From: Bacillota bacterium
Lineage (GTDB): Bacteria; Bacillota; Clostridia; Christensenellales; SZUA-584
NCBI GenBank assembly: GCA_023428025.1
Contig: JAEYZN010000002.1
Coordinates: 1 to 43,717 of the forward strand
Reading direction: 5' to 3'
Length of the DNA: 43,717 nucleotides
In this document: piece by piece, positions 1-7,416 of the stretch
Layout of the letters: each line of letters opens with the position of its first letter
How positions within the stretch are numbered: the stretch's first letter is position 1
Program-made: the position numbers and the translations under genes
Notes under the pieces: model-generated
Told to the model about the DNA's origin: nothing
The model's database searches: none
Seen by the model: the letters and a program-made list of their open reading frames with translations, nothing else

Positions 1-222
1 AAGAAGAGCAACAAGCTCGGCGAGTATGTGATGGAAGTCAACCATATCGAAGAGATGGGCGACAAATGTTACAAGGATGCCATGTATGAACTGTTTGGCA
101 GCGAGAAGGACCCCATTGAGCTAATTAAGATGAAGGAGATTTACAAGGTCCTGGAGGACGCGCTGGACGATTGCGAGGACGTGGCCGACGTTGTGGAAGG
201 CATCATCATCACCAAGACCTGA
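1..222 (+). CDS. DUF47 family PhoU-like protein, 3' end only
   Basis: Only the last 73 codons are visible; the gene begins before the window and ends with TGA at 220-222. The fragment is highly charged and helical, with an EEMGDK-type stretch and the closing DCEDVADVVEGIIITKT-like segment typical of the C-terminus of DUF47 proteins. This family is related to PhoU and is usually encoded beside a PiT-type low-affinity phosphate permease, where it is thought to regulate the transporter. The permease is not visible here. The next gene, rpsB, has its own promoter, so this gene probably ends an upstream transcript, with the hairpin at 254-293 as the likely terminator. Family assignment rests on this short tail alone. 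Confidence 0.75.
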   Translation, partial: KKSNKLGEYVMEVNHIEEMGDKCYKDAMYELFGSEKDPIELIKMKEIYKVLEDALDDCEDVADVVEGIIITKT

Positions 223-253
223 CGGATTATCGCAATTCGGGGCTTGATAACTA

Positions 254-293
254 TAATTGCGCTCCAAAAAGAAGCTTTTTTGGAGCGCAATTA
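254..293 (+). terminator. 17-bp perfect hairpin after the DUF47 gene
   Basis: Bases 254-270 are exactly complementary to 277-293 with a 6-base loop. The upper stem is A5/T5 and the lower stem is GC-rich (GCGCTCC/GGAGCGC). There is no separate T-run after the stem, so it is an atypical terminator; its near symmetry means it could act on both strands. The rpsB promoter starts 5 bases downstream. Confidence 0.55.
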
Positions 294-297
294 ATTA

Positions 298-326
298 TTG
301 ATTATCGAAAAATCCTGTGCTATAAT
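298..326 (+). promoter_or_regulatory. sigma-A promoter of rpsB-tsf
   Basis: The -35 box TTGATT (298-303) and a perfect -10 TATAAT (321-326) are separated by exactly 17 bases. A TG dinucleotide at 318-319 makes it an extended -10. Predicted transcription start is near 333, giving a leader of about 100 nt before rpsB. Confidence 0.85.
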
Positions 327-332
327 CCTCAA

Positions 333-433
333 TGTATGTCACACCACCGCCGATTTGTGCATTCGTGCCCGATTGAGAATTGGGTTGTGCAACAAAGGTG
401 AAGCGGTGGGAGGAAAAAAACGAGGAGGAAAAT
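333..433 (+). promoter_or_regulatory. structured 5' leader of rpsB
   Basis: The roughly 100-nt leader can fold into a hairpin with a 7-bp stem (368-374 with 378-384, one G-U pair), enclosed by a long-range 7-bp pairing of CCACCGC (344-350) with GCGGTGG (403-409). The Shine-Dalgarno GGAGG of rpsB lies just outside, at about 423-428. Ribosomal-protein operons are often autoregulated by such leaders. That role here is inference; I do not recognise a known leader motif. Confidence 0.4.
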
Positions 434-1225
434 ATGTCAGTCATTTCAATGAAGCAGCTTTTAGAAGCGGGTGTTCATTTCGGGCACCAAACACGTCGCT
501 GGAACCCCAAGATGAAGAAGTACATCTTCACGGAGCGTAACGGCATCTACATCATCGACCTGCAGAAGACGGTGAAAATGGTGGAACATGCGTACTTTTT
601 TGTGCGCGACGCGGTGATGGAAGGCAAGACCGTGCTGTTCGTGGGCACCAAGAAGCAGGCGCAGGAATCCGTTGAGCAGGAAGCTCAGCGTTGCGGTATG
701 TATTACGTCAGCCAGCGGTGGCTGGGCGGCATGCTTACCAACTTCAAGACCATCCGCAGCCGCATACGGCGTCTTGAGAGAATCGAAAAGATGGAAGAGA
801 ACGGTGAGTTTGCGCTGCTGCCCAAAAAGGAAGTCATCAAACTGCGCCACGAGCACGAGAAACTGCAGAAAAATCTTGGCGGCATCCGGAACATGAAGGA
901 ATTGCCGGGCGTCATATTCATTGTGGACCCGCGCAAGGAGCGCATCGCCATCGCGGAGGCGCATTCGCTGAATATCCCATTGGTGGGTATTGTGGACACC
1001 AACTGTGATCCGGATGAGATCGATTACGTGATCCCCGGCAACGACGACGCCATCCGTGCGGTCAAGCTGCTTGCGTCCAAGATCGCCGACGCGGTGCTGG
1101 AAGCCAAGCAGGGCGAGCAGCTGGTAGACCCGACGGCGGCTGAAGTGCTAGAGGATTCTGCTGAAGGCGAACTGTACGTGGCCGACGAAGGGGAAGTCGG
1201 CCTCACCGTATCCGAAGAATCTTAA
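434..1225 (+). CDS. rpsB: 30S ribosomal protein S2
   Basis: Structural protein of the small subunit, bound at the head/body junction on the solvent side and needed for S1/S21 association and mRNA docking. The 263-residue product carries the family hallmarks: the N-terminal LLEAGVHFGHQT, the RWLGGMLTNF segment, PGVIFIVDPRKE and the IPLVGIVDTNCDPD stretch, with an acidic C-terminal tail. The start at 434 is chosen because the protein homology begins there and a strong GAGGAGG Shine-Dalgarno lies 6-12 bases upstream; an in-frame ATG at 380 would add 18 unconserved residues inside the leader. It is transcribed from the promoter at 298-326, with tsf following after 31 bases as in nearly all bacteria. 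Confidence 0.98.
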   Translation: MSVISMKQLLEAGVHFGHQTRRWNPKMKKYIFTERNGIYIIDLQKTVKMVEHAYFFVRDAVMEGKTVLFVGTKKQAQESVEQEAQRCGMYYVSQRWLGGMLTNFKTIRSRIRRLERIEKMEENGEFALLPKKEVIKLRHEHEKLQKNLGGIRNMKELPGVIFIVDPRKERIAIAEAHSLNIPLVGIVDTNCDPDEIDYVIPGNDDAIRAVKLLASKIADAVLEAKQGEQLVDPTAAEVLEDSAEGELYVADEGEVGLTVSEES

Positions 1226-1256
1226 GGAAATCTGTGCACAAGGAGAGTGTGATATA

Positions 1257-1904
1257 ATGGTTCAGGCAAGTGATGTGAAAGCGCTGAGAGAAAAAACAGG
1301 CGCAGGCATGATGGACTGCAAGAATGCGCTGACACAGTGCAACGGCGACATGGATGAGGCCACCAAGGTATTGCGTGAAAAAGGTCTGGCTTCCGCCGCC
1401 AAAAAGGCTGGCCGTATTGCGGCTGAAGGCGTGGTGGAAAGCTATATCCATATGGGCGGCAAGATCGGCGTGCTCGTGGAAGTGAACTGCGAGACCGACT
1501 TTGTGGCCAAGACGCCGACGTTCAAGACGCTGGTGAAGGACATCGCGATGCAGATCGCGGCTGCCAATCCGCTCTACCTGGACTCTTCGGAAGTGTCCGC
1601 CGCTGTGATCGAGCAGGAGAAGGAGATTCTGCGCGCGCAGGCGCTGGCAGAGGGCAAGCCCGAGAAGATCATCGACAAGATGGTGGAAGGCCGCATCCAG
1701 AAGTACTATAAAGAGTTCTGCCTGGTCGAGCAGTCCTTCGTGAAGGACCCGGACAAGACCATCAAGGACCTGGTCAACGAGAAGATCGCCGAGATAGGCG
1801 AAAAGATATCGATCCGGCGTTTCACCCGCTATGAAATGGGCGAAGGTCTGGAAAAGAGAAAAGATGATTTTGTGGAAGAGGTCATGAAACAGGCTTCCAA
1901 ATAA
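1257..1904 (+). CDS. tsf: Elongation factor Ts
   Basis: Guanine-nucleotide exchange factor that releases GDP from EF-Tu so it can reload with GTP and aminoacyl-tRNA. The 215-residue protein has the N-terminal UBA-like domain with TGAGMMDCKNAL (about residues 14-25) and the exchange core with GVLVEVNCETDFVAK; the TDF motif at residues 80-82 contains the Asp and Phe that disrupt the EF-Tu magnesium site. At 215 residues it is the short form, lacking much of the coiled-coil subdomain present in the 283-residue E. coli protein. AAGGAGAG sits about 8 bases before the ATG. It is co-transcribed with rpsB and followed by a good terminator, so the S2/EF-Ts pair forms its own operon apart from pyrH. 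Confidence 0.98.
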   Translation: MVQASDVKALREKTGAGMMDCKNALTQCNGDMDEATKVLREKGLASAAKKAGRIAAEGVVESYIHMGGKIGVLVEVNCETDFVAKTPTFKTLVKDIAMQIAAANPLYLDSSEVSAAVIEQEKEILRAQALAEGKPEKIIDKMVEGRIQKYYKEFCLVEQSFVKDPDKTIKDLVNEKIAEIGEKISIRRFTRYEMGEGLEKRKDDFVEEVMKQASK

Positions 1905-1918
1905 GGTTGGTGTAAGGG

Positions 1919-1949
1919 GGGAGAGCCGCGGGATAGCTCTCCCTTTTCT
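1919..1949 (+). terminator. intrinsic terminator of rpsB-tsf
   Basis: GGGAGAGC (1919-1926) pairs with GCTCTCCC (1936-1943), followed by TTTTCT. A standard rho-independent terminator 15 bases after tsf. Confidence 0.85.
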
Positions 1950-1954
1950 GCAAA

Positions 1955-1999
1955 GCCCTGTGTTTTTCAGGGCGCTCCGGCAGGGCTGGCAGGCCCTGC
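1955..1999 (+). promoter_or_regulatory. pair of mutually exclusive hairpins upstream of pyrH
   Basis: Four related segments alternate here: GCCCTG (1955-1960), CAGGGC (1968-1973), GCAGGGC (1980-1986) and GCCCTGC (1993-1999). Neighbours can form two small hairpins, but segment 1 can instead pair with segment 3 and segment 2 with segment 4. The pyrH Shine-Dalgarno (2011-2020) follows directly. The geometry allows a switch, but no ligand or mechanism is indicated. Confidence 0.35.
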
Positions 2000-2027
2000 G
2001 GGGGTGACATAAGGAAGGAAGCGGTTT

Positions 2028-2738
2028 ATGCCAAAATACAAAAGGATCATACTGAAGATAAGCGGTGAAGCCCTGGCGGGCAACACCAAGTCGGGGTTCG
2101 ATTTTGACGTGATGAACCAGGTGGCGGACCAGGTGATCGAGGTGGCAAACCTCGGCGTCGAGATCGGCATCATCGTGGGCGGCGGCAACATCTGGCGCGG
2201 CCGCAGCGGCGTGGGTATGGACCGCACCACGGCGGACCATATGGGCATGCTGGCCACCGTGATCAACGCGCTGGCGATGCAGGACGCGCTGGAGAACAAG
2301 GGGATGCAGACGCGGGTGTTGACCGCGATTGAAATGAGGCAGATCGCCGAGCCGTACATAAGACGGCGGGCGATGCGGCATCTGGAGAAGGGGCGCGTGG
2401 TGATTTTCGCCTGCGGAACGGGCAACCCGTATTTTTCGACGGACACGGCGGCGGCGCTTCGGGCAGCCGAGATCGAGGCGGAGCTGATCCTTCTTGCCAA
2501 GAACGTGGACGGCGTTTACGACAGTGACCCCAAGGTGAACCCGGACGCGAAGAAGTACGATTTCATCAGCTATATCGATGTCATCAACCAGGGGCTCACG
2601 GTGATGGACACCACGGCGGTATCGCTGTGTATGGACAACCAAATTCCCATCGTCTGCTTTGGCCTGGATGTGACGGACGGTATCAAGCGTGTTGTGATGG
2701 GAGAGAATATCGGGACGCGGATCAACACCGCGCCATAA
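2028..2738 (+). CDS. pyrH: UMP kinase
   Basis: Phosphorylates UMP to UDP with ATP, committing de novo pyrimidines to UTP/CTP; a cytoplasmic hexamer of the amino-acid-kinase fold, unrelated to eukaryotic UMP/CMP kinases. The 236-residue protein shows the N-terminal KISGEALAG (about residues 10-18) and the GGGNIWRG nucleotide loop (51-58), then GTGNPYFSTDTAA with the UMP-binding region and AKNVDGVYDSDPK. Length matches the family (about 235-245). The ATG has AAGGAAGGAA 8-17 bases upstream. It heads a run with frr, the PASTA-like gene and uppS. Because a terminator closes rpsB-tsf, it needs its own promoter or read-through; I could not pick a convincing promoter in the 120-bp gap. Confidence 0.97.
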   Translation: MPKYKRIILKISGEALAGNTKSGFDFDVMNQVADQVIEVANLGVEIGIIVGGGNIWRGRSGVGMDRTTADHMGMLATVINALAMQDALENKGMQTRVLTAIEMRQIAEPYIRRRAMRHLEKGRVVIFACGTGNPYFSTDTAAALRAAEIEAELILLAKNVDGVYDSDPKVNPDAKKYDFISYIDVINQGLTVMDTTAVSLCMDNQIPIVCFGLDVTDGIKRVVMGENIGTRINTAP

Positions 2739-2780
2739 AAACAAACGCCAAGGGCGAAATTATGACAGGAGGTTAAGTTC

Positions 2781-3344
2781 ATGCAAGTCAAAAACGAAGC
2801 GCTGGACGCGGCGAGATCCAAAATGGAGAAGACGATAGCCGTTTTTAAAAAAGACCTGACTCATATCAGAGCAGGCCGGGCCAACCCTCAGTTGCTTGAC
2901 GGCATCTCGGTAGACTATTATGGGACGCCGACGCCGCTTAACCAGCTGAGCAATATTTCCGCGCCCGAGCCGCGCATGCTGGTGATTGCGCCGTGGGATC
3001 CGAAAATGATATCCGAAATTGAGAAAGCGGTACAGAAGTCGGATCTTGGAATCAATCCCACCAGCGACGGCAAGGTGGTTCGCCTGGTGGTGCCGGAGCT
3101 GACGGAAGAGCGCCGCAAAGAATTGGCCAAGACCATCCGCAAGAAGGGTGAGGACGCCAAGGTGGCGGTGCGGTCTATCCGCAGAGACGCGAACGAAGCG
3201 TTCAAAAAGGGCAAAAAGAACAGCGAAATCACGGAAGATGATTTTAACGATCTGGAAGAACAGGTTCAGAAGCTGACCAACGACTTTACCAAACAGATCG
3301 ACGATATCGTAAAGGAAAAAGAGAGCGAGATCATGTCGGTATGA
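2781..3344 (+). CDS. frr: Ribosome recycling factor
   Basis: With EF-G, splits post-termination 70S ribosomes so the subunits can be reused. The 187-residue length is typical (about 185). Recognisable are the N-terminal three-helix-bundle segment with the conserved HIRAGRANP (about residues 28-36), the YYGTPTPLNQLSNI segment opening the beta domain, and the C-terminal helix rich in Lys/Glu with RRKELAKTIRKKGEDAKVAVR. An AGGAGG Shine-Dalgarno lies about 8 bases before the ATG. Its stop codon overlaps the start of the next small gene by four bases (ATGA), indicating translational coupling. Confidence 0.97.
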   Translation: MQVKNEALDAARSKMEKTIAVFKKDLTHIRAGRANPQLLDGISVDYYGTPTPLNQLSNISAPEPRMLVIAPWDPKMISEIEKAVQKSDLGINPTSDGKVVRLVVPELTEERRKELAKTIRKKGEDAKVAVRSIRRDANEAFKKGKKNSEITEDDFNDLEEQVQKLTNDFTKQIDDIVKEKESEIMSV

Positions 3345-3541
3345 CGCCCTGTGTGGTTGGGCTGGACGCAGACAAAGCCAGAGACGTTCTTGAAACGCTG
3401 GGATTTGATGTCCGTTGCATCACCTATCAGTCGCGGCGCGGCGTGGACGGGGCGGATTCGACCCGGGTTATACGCCAGCGTGATGTGGGTAATAATAACA
3501 TAGAGATCACAGTGTCGGACTTTAAGACACATGCAGAGTAG
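3341..3541 (+). CDS. Small single-domain PASTA-like protein
   Basis: A 66-residue protein whose ATG overlaps the frr stop by four bases and whose stop lies 9 bases before uppS. This tight packing on both sides supports a real, translationally coupled gene. The sequence resembles one stand-alone PASTA module: PCVVGLDADKARDVLETLGF corresponds to the usual VVG-x-x-x-x-x-A-x-x-x-L-x-x-x-G-F helix-strand start, followed by a basic middle stretch, RVIRQ where PASTA domains have V-x-x-Q, and a closing IEITVSDFK strand. PASTA domains bind muropeptides or act as spacers in penicillin-binding proteins and Ser/Thr kinases; here there is no signal peptide or membrane segment, so the product would be cytoplasmic. 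The PASTA assignment is by pattern only; the function is unknown. Confidence 0.6.
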   Translation: MTPCVVGLDADKARDVLETLGFDVRCITYQSRRGVDGADSTRVIRQRDVGNNNIEITVSDFKTHAE

Positions 3542-3550
3542 GAGCGCGGT

Positions 3551-4312
3551 TTGGGCGTTGTAGCGGATATATTATTTGGCCGGAAGCGTCGGCCGGATAC
3601 GCAGAATTACGGCCAGATCGATCAGCAGCGGCTGCCCGTTCATGTGGCGGTGATCATGGATGGGAACGGACGCTGGGCCAAAAAGCGCGGACTGCCGCGC
3701 AGCGCGGGGCACCGGGCCGGTGTGGAACGCGTGCGTACCATCATTCGCATGAGTTCCGATATCGGGATCCGGTATCTGACGTTGTTTGCGTTTTCCACGG
3801 AGAACTGGAAGCGTCCTTCCGATGAGGTGAGTACGCTGATGTCTTTGCTTGTGGAATATCTGGTGAAGGAACTGCCCGAGCTGCACGAGAAGAATGTGCG
3901 CATCCGCACGCTGGGCGATATCGGCGCCCTGCCCGAAAAGGTAAAGGCGGAGATATCGCGGGCGGTGGAGAAAACCAGCGGCAACACCGGACTTACCGTC
4001 AACATGGCCATCAACTACGGCGCACGTCAGGAGCTGGTGGAGGCGGTGCGGCAGGCGCTGAAAGACGGGATCAAGCCGGAAGATGTCAACGAGGAATGGA
4101 TATCGTCCGTGCTGTATACGGCGGGCGAGCCCGATCCGGACCTGCTGATCCGTACAAGCGGCGAAGCGCGCATCAGTAACTTTTTGCTTTATCAGCTGGC
4201 TTATGCCGAGCTGTATTTTACCGGCACATACTGGCCGGATTTCGACGAAACGGCATACGCCGCAGCGCTGGCCGACTTCGCCGGGCGCGACCGCCGCTTT
4301 GGCGGTTTGTAA
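3551..4312 (+). CDS. uppS: Isoprenyl (undecaprenyl) diphosphate synthase
   Basis: Condenses isopentenyl diphosphate onto farnesyl diphosphate in cis to make the C55 carrier for peptidoglycan and other wall polymers. The 253-residue cytosolic protein has the family opening HVAVIMDGNGRWAKKRG with catalytic Asp37, GHRAG with the substrate-binding His, the FSTENWKRP segment, and the C-terminal RTSGEARISNFLLYQ and AYAELYF motifs that bind IPP and the diphosphate. The start is TTG at 3551 with GGAG about 9 bases upstream; the first 28 residues before the core are variable in the family, so the exact start is less certain than the gene. cdsA follows, then dxr of the MEP pathway that supplies its substrate. 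Confidence 0.96.
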   Translation: MGVVADILFGRKRRPDTQNYGQIDQQRLPVHVAVIMDGNGRWAKKRGLPRSAGHRAGVERVRTIIRMSSDIGIRYLTLFAFSTENWKRPSDEVSTLMSLLVEYLVKELPELHEKNVRIRTLGDIGALPEKVKAEISRAVEKTSGNTGLTVNMAINYGARQELVEAVRQALKDGIKPEDVNEEWISSVLYTAGEPDPDLLIRTSGEARISNFLLYQLAYAELYFTGTYWPDFDETAYAAALADFAGRDRRFGGL

Positions 4313-4320
4313 CGTGGGGT

Positions 4321-4345
4321 CCCCGAAAAGCGCAGCTTTTAGGGG
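4321..4345 (+). other. hairpin between uppS and cdsA
   Basis: CCCC-GAAAAGC (4321-4331) pairs with GCTTTT-AGGGG (4335-4345) with one G/A mismatch and a 3-base loop. No T-run follows, and cdsA starts 20 bases later, so it is more likely an mRNA processing or stability element than a terminator. Confidence 0.4.
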
Positions 4346-4365
4346 TGTGTTTTGGAGGGCGCTGA

Positions 4366-5169
4366 TTGTTAAAGAGAGTACTCATCGCCATACCGGCTTT
4401 GGCGCTGCTGGTGTCTGTGGTGTGGCTGCATGGGCTTTACGCAAAAATCGTCGTGGCGCTGGTGGGTGTGCTGTGTGTCCATGAGATGATGAACGCGGCT
4501 TCGGCGGTGTCAAGGCCGATGCGCGCGGTCGGTTATGTGTTCGCGGCGCTGCTCTATCCGGCTTATCAGTTTTTGGGCGGGCAGACAGGCGTGGCGATAC
4601 TGCTGACGCTGGGTGTGATGGTCGTGTTCACTGTGCTGGTATTCTCGGGGCGCAGCGTGGTGGACGGGCTGTTCACCGTGTTGCCGATGGCGTATCCCGG
4701 TTTGTTTTTCGGGTCGCTTCTGGGCATATTATGTACGCCGGGGGTTCAGGCCTCGCGCTTTCTGATGATCATCGCGTTTGGCAGCGCTGTCATCACCGAT
4801 TCCTTCGCTTATTTTGGCGGGCGCTTGTTTGGGCGCCATAAGCTGGCGGAGGCGATCAGCCCCAAGAAGACGGTGGAAGGCGCGGTGTGCGGCACAGTCT
4901 TCGGCACGGCGGGTGTGTACGCTTTAGGGGCGTGGCTGCAGCCGGTGTTCGGCGTCGCGTTGCCTGTCTGGTGGTATCTGCCGCTGGGGCTGGTGCTGTC
5001 GGTGCTGTCTCAGGTGGGCGATCTGGCGGCTTCGGCTGTCAAGCGCCGGTTTGGCATAAAGGACTTTGGACGTATCATGGGAGCGCACGGCGGTGCGATG
5101 GACCGGCTGGACAGCCTGCTGTTCATAGCCCCTGCTGTTTTTGCTTTTTATACGATTTTAGTGGCATAA
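4366..5169 (+). CDS. cdsA: Phosphatidate cytidylyltransferase
   Basis: Integral-membrane enzyme that converts phosphatidic acid and CTP to CDP-diacylglycerol, the branch point for all bacterial phospholipids. The 267-residue protein is almost entirely hydrophobic, with about eight membrane segments beginning at LLVSVVWLHGLYAKIVVALVG-type sequence near the N-terminus. The signature regions are present: ITDSFAYFGGRLFGRHKL followed by SPKKTVEGAVCG, and near the C-terminus KRRFGIKDFGRIMGAHGGAMDRLDS, which carries the metal-binding Asp residues. The start is TTG at 4366 with GGAGGG 6-12 bases upstream. It lies between uppS and dxr as in most Firmicutes. Confidence 0.96.
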   Translation: MLKRVLIAIPALALLVSVVWLHGLYAKIVVALVGVLCVHEMMNAASAVSRPMRAVGYVFAALLYPAYQFLGGQTGVAILLTLGVMVVFTVLVFSGRSVVDGLFTVLPMAYPGLFFGSLLGILCTPGVQASRFLMIIAFGSAVITDSFAYFGGRLFGRHKLAEAISPKKTVEGAVCGTVFGTAGVYALGAWLQPVFGVALPVWWYLPLGLVLSVLSQVGDLAASAVKRRFGIKDFGRIMGAHGGAMDRLDSLLFIAPAVFAFYTILVA

Positions 5170-5180
5170 AGGATGAATAG

Positions 5181-6329
5181 ATGAAAAAAATCGCGGTTTT
5201 GGGCGCGACCGGTTCGGTGGGCCGGCAGGCGTTGGACATCATAGAGAGGTTCCCCGACCGGTTTCGTGTGACGGCGGTAACGGCTCACCATGGCAGTGAC
5301 GAGCTTCTGGATTTGGCAAAGAAGTTTGGCGCAGGTTATGTGGGCGTCACCGGCAGCCGTGGAGATATTGAGTTCGAAAAGAAAGTGCCCAAAGGCATGC
5401 GCGTGGGCTTTGGCATACAGGGGTTGCTGGAATCGTGCAGCGCGGGAGACCCGGACATCGTACTGATCGCGGTGGTGGGCATCGCAGGGCTGCCGCCGCT
5501 TATCGAGTGCCTGGACCGGGGCATCAACGTGGCGCTGGCCAACAAGGAATCCCTGGTGTGTGGGGGCCATATCGTGAAGCAGAAGCAGAAAACCAGCCAG
5601 TCGGAGATATTCCCGGTGGACAGTGAGCTGTGCGCCATCTACCAGTGCCTGGGCGGCGTGGATACCACGGGATTAAAGCGCATCATTCTCACCGCATCGG
5701 GCGGGCCGTTCTTCGACTGGAGCAAGGCAGACATACAGAAGGCCACGGTGGAGCAGGCGCTGCGGCACCCCAACTGGCGCATGGGCAAGAAGATCACCGT
5801 AGACTGTGCGACATACATGAACAAAGGATTGGAGATCATCGAATCCCGCTGGCTGTTCGACGTTCCGCCGGAGAAGATATCCGTGGTCGTTCACCGGCAG
5901 AGCATCATCCATTCCATGATCGAGTACAACGACGGCGCCGTGATCGCCCAGCTGGGGCCGACGGACATGCGCGAGCCCATCCAGTATGCGTTCGGGCATC
6001 CGGAACGGCTGGACAGCGTGGTGGGCCGTCTGGACTTCACGGCGATCGGGAACCTCACGTTCCACGAGCCGGATCTCGACAAATTTCCGTGCCTGCGTCA
6101 CGCGATGGACGCGATCGCGGAGGGCGGCTCGATGCCGCTGATCATGAACGCGGCCAACGAAGCGGCGGTGGAGCTGTTTCTGGAGAAAAAGATCACCTTT
6201 GGCGACATTGAAAAGAGCGTGGCGTTCGCGATGAATAAATTCTCGCACCTGCCAGGCAACTCGCTGATCGAGATTTATACCACCGATAAAGAGGTTAAGG
6301 ATTACGTTTACAATAATATTAAAAATTAG
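5181..6329 (+). CDS. dxr: 1-deoxy-D-xylulose-5-phosphate reductoisomerase
   Basis: Rearranges and reduces DXP to 2-C-methyl-D-erythritol 4-phosphate with NADPH, the first committed step of the MEP isoprenoid pathway and the target of fosmidomycin. The 382-residue protein has the NADPH loop GATGSVG (residues 8-14), NKESLVCGG (about 121-129), the metal-binding DSE triplet (Asp147, Glu149), TASGGPF, HPNWRMG, and MNKGLEIIE with the third metal ligand. Oddity: the residue after DSE is Leu150, where almost all family members have His (E. coli His153); the next residues (CAIYQCL) are otherwise normal. VDCAT replaces the usual VDSAT. The ATG has AGGATGA closely upstream, and cdsA ends 11 bases earlier. 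It is followed by rseP and ispG. Confidence 0.95.
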   Translation: MKKIAVLGATGSVGRQALDIIERFPDRFRVTAVTAHHGSDELLDLAKKFGAGYVGVTGSRGDIEFEKKVPKGMRVGFGIQGLLESCSAGDPDIVLIAVVGIAGLPPLIECLDRGINVALANKESLVCGGHIVKQKQKTSQSEIFPVDSELCAIYQCLGGVDTTGLKRIILTASGGPFFDWSKADIQKATVEQALRHPNWRMGKKITVDCATYMNKGLEIIESRWLFDVPPEKISVVVHRQSIIHSMIEYNDGAVIAQLGPTDMREPIQYAFGHPERLDSVVGRLDFTAIGNLTFHEPDLDKFPCLRHAMDAIAEGGSMPLIMNAANEAAVELFLEKKITFGDIEKSVAFAMNKFSHLPGNSLIEIYTTDKEVKDYVYNNIKN

Positions 6330-6383
6330 TACGTATTTTGACACATTTATATTGATATAATGAATTAAAAAGGGAGGGTACGC

Positions 6384-7412
6384 TTGGATACGATATTGAG
6401 CTTGTTGAGCTTTGTGGTGGCGCTTGTGTTCATCGGTATCATCATCATGGTGCATGAGCTGGGGCATTACAGCATTGGCCGGGCGTGCCACATCAAGATC
6501 GTCGAATTCGCCGTCGGCTTTGGCCCCAAGATCAAGAAGTGGGTCAAAAACGACATCATCTATACCATACGCTGGGTGTTCCTTGGCGGTTTCACGAAGT
6601 TTTACGGAGAAGACGAGGAGCTGGACGATTCTCTGGCGTTCAACCGGCAGCCCGCAGGCCGCCGTGCGTTGACCATCGCCGCCGGTCCGATATTCAACAT
6701 CATATTTGCGTTCATACTTGTGGTGCTGATACTCGGCTTCTTTGGGGACTATGTGCCGACCGTCGGCCAGGTGGAGGCGGGCAGCACGGCAGAGCAGGCA
6801 GGGCTTCAGCCGGGTGACGTGATCCTGTCGATGAACGGCGTGGAAATGGACTTCACAATGGAGATCGACGCGGCCCGGCGCGCCTCGGACAATGCCTCGA
6901 TGCCCATTGTGGTGGAGCGGGGCGGAGACATTCTCTCTTTCGAGATTCCATACCGGTATTATGAAGACGAGCAGGCATACCGTGTCGGCTTCGTGTTTGG
7001 AGCCGAGCGGGCCACGTTCAGCATCGGGCAGGCACTGGCGCTGTCCTTCAAGTGGATATACCTGCTGATCCGCGAAACGCTGTTTGCCATATTTGGCCTG
7101 TTTGCCGGCAGAGGCATGGAGAACATGATGGGCATTGTGGGGATGGTCAAGGAGTTGGGCACTGCGATACGCAGCAGCTTCGAGACGGTGTTGCGCTTCG
7201 GCGTGGTCATCAACGCGAGCCTTGCGGTGTTCAACCTGTTGCCGCTGCCTGCGCTGGACGGTGGACGTCTGGTGTTCATCGGCATCGAAAAGCTGTTCAA
7301 AAAACCGGTGCCGCGCAACGTGGAGGGGGTCATCCACCTCGTCGGGTTTGCGCTGTTCATCGGGCTGTTCATATTCATCACGTACAAAGATATCGTCAGG
7401 ATATTCGGGTAA
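6384..7412 (+). CDS. rseP: RIP site-2 metalloprotease (RseP/RasP family)
   Basis: Zinc intramembrane protease that cuts membrane-anchored anti-sigma factors and remnant signal peptides within the bilayer. The 342-residue protein has the zinc motif HELGH (His24, Glu25, His28) inside the first membrane helix, GGFTKFYGEDEE after it, a second transmembrane helix near residues 100-115, one PDZ domain (about residues 117-190, with AGLQPGDVI), and the C-terminal LPLPALDGGRL motif whose Asp is the third zinc ligand, followed by two more hydrophobic helices. The start is TTG at 6384 with GGGAGGG 7-14 bases upstream. The single PDZ domain matches the Gram-positive RasP type rather than the two-PDZ E. 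coli RseP. Confidence 0.95.
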   Translation: MDTILSLLSFVVALVFIGIIIMVHELGHYSIGRACHIKIVEFAVGFGPKIKKWVKNDIIYTIRWVFLGGFTKFYGEDEELDDSLAFNRQPAGRRALTIAAGPIFNIIFAFILVVLILGFFGDYVPTVGQVEAGSTAEQAGLQPGDVILSMNGVEMDFTMEIDAARRASDNASMPIVVERGGDILSFEIPYRYYEDEQAYRVGFVFGAERATFSIGQALALSFKWIYLLIRETLFAIFGLFAGRGMENMMGIVGMVKELGTAIRSSFETVLRFGVVINASLAVFNLLPLPALDGGRLVFIGIEKLFKKPVPRNVEGVIHLVGFALFIGLFIFITYKDIVRIFG

Positions 7413-7416
7413 TCAC

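Noticed and set aside
380..433. Upstream ATG extension of rpsB
   Set aside because: The 18 extra residues are unconserved and lie in the leader; ATG 434 has the Shine-Dalgarno and matches the S2 N-terminus.
1203..2744. Long open frame (513 codons) on the minus strand
   Set aside because: It lies antisense to tsf and pyrH, is rich in His/Arg and lacks any recognisable domain. It follows from GC-rich codon third positions. Similar antisense frames at 5673-7337, 18011-19717 and 33760-35166 were rejected for the same reason.
6338..6361. TTGACA and TATAAT boxes before rseP
   Set aside because: Both hexamers are perfect, but the spacer is only 12 bases, too short for a sigma-70 type promoter. No other hexamer fits either box.
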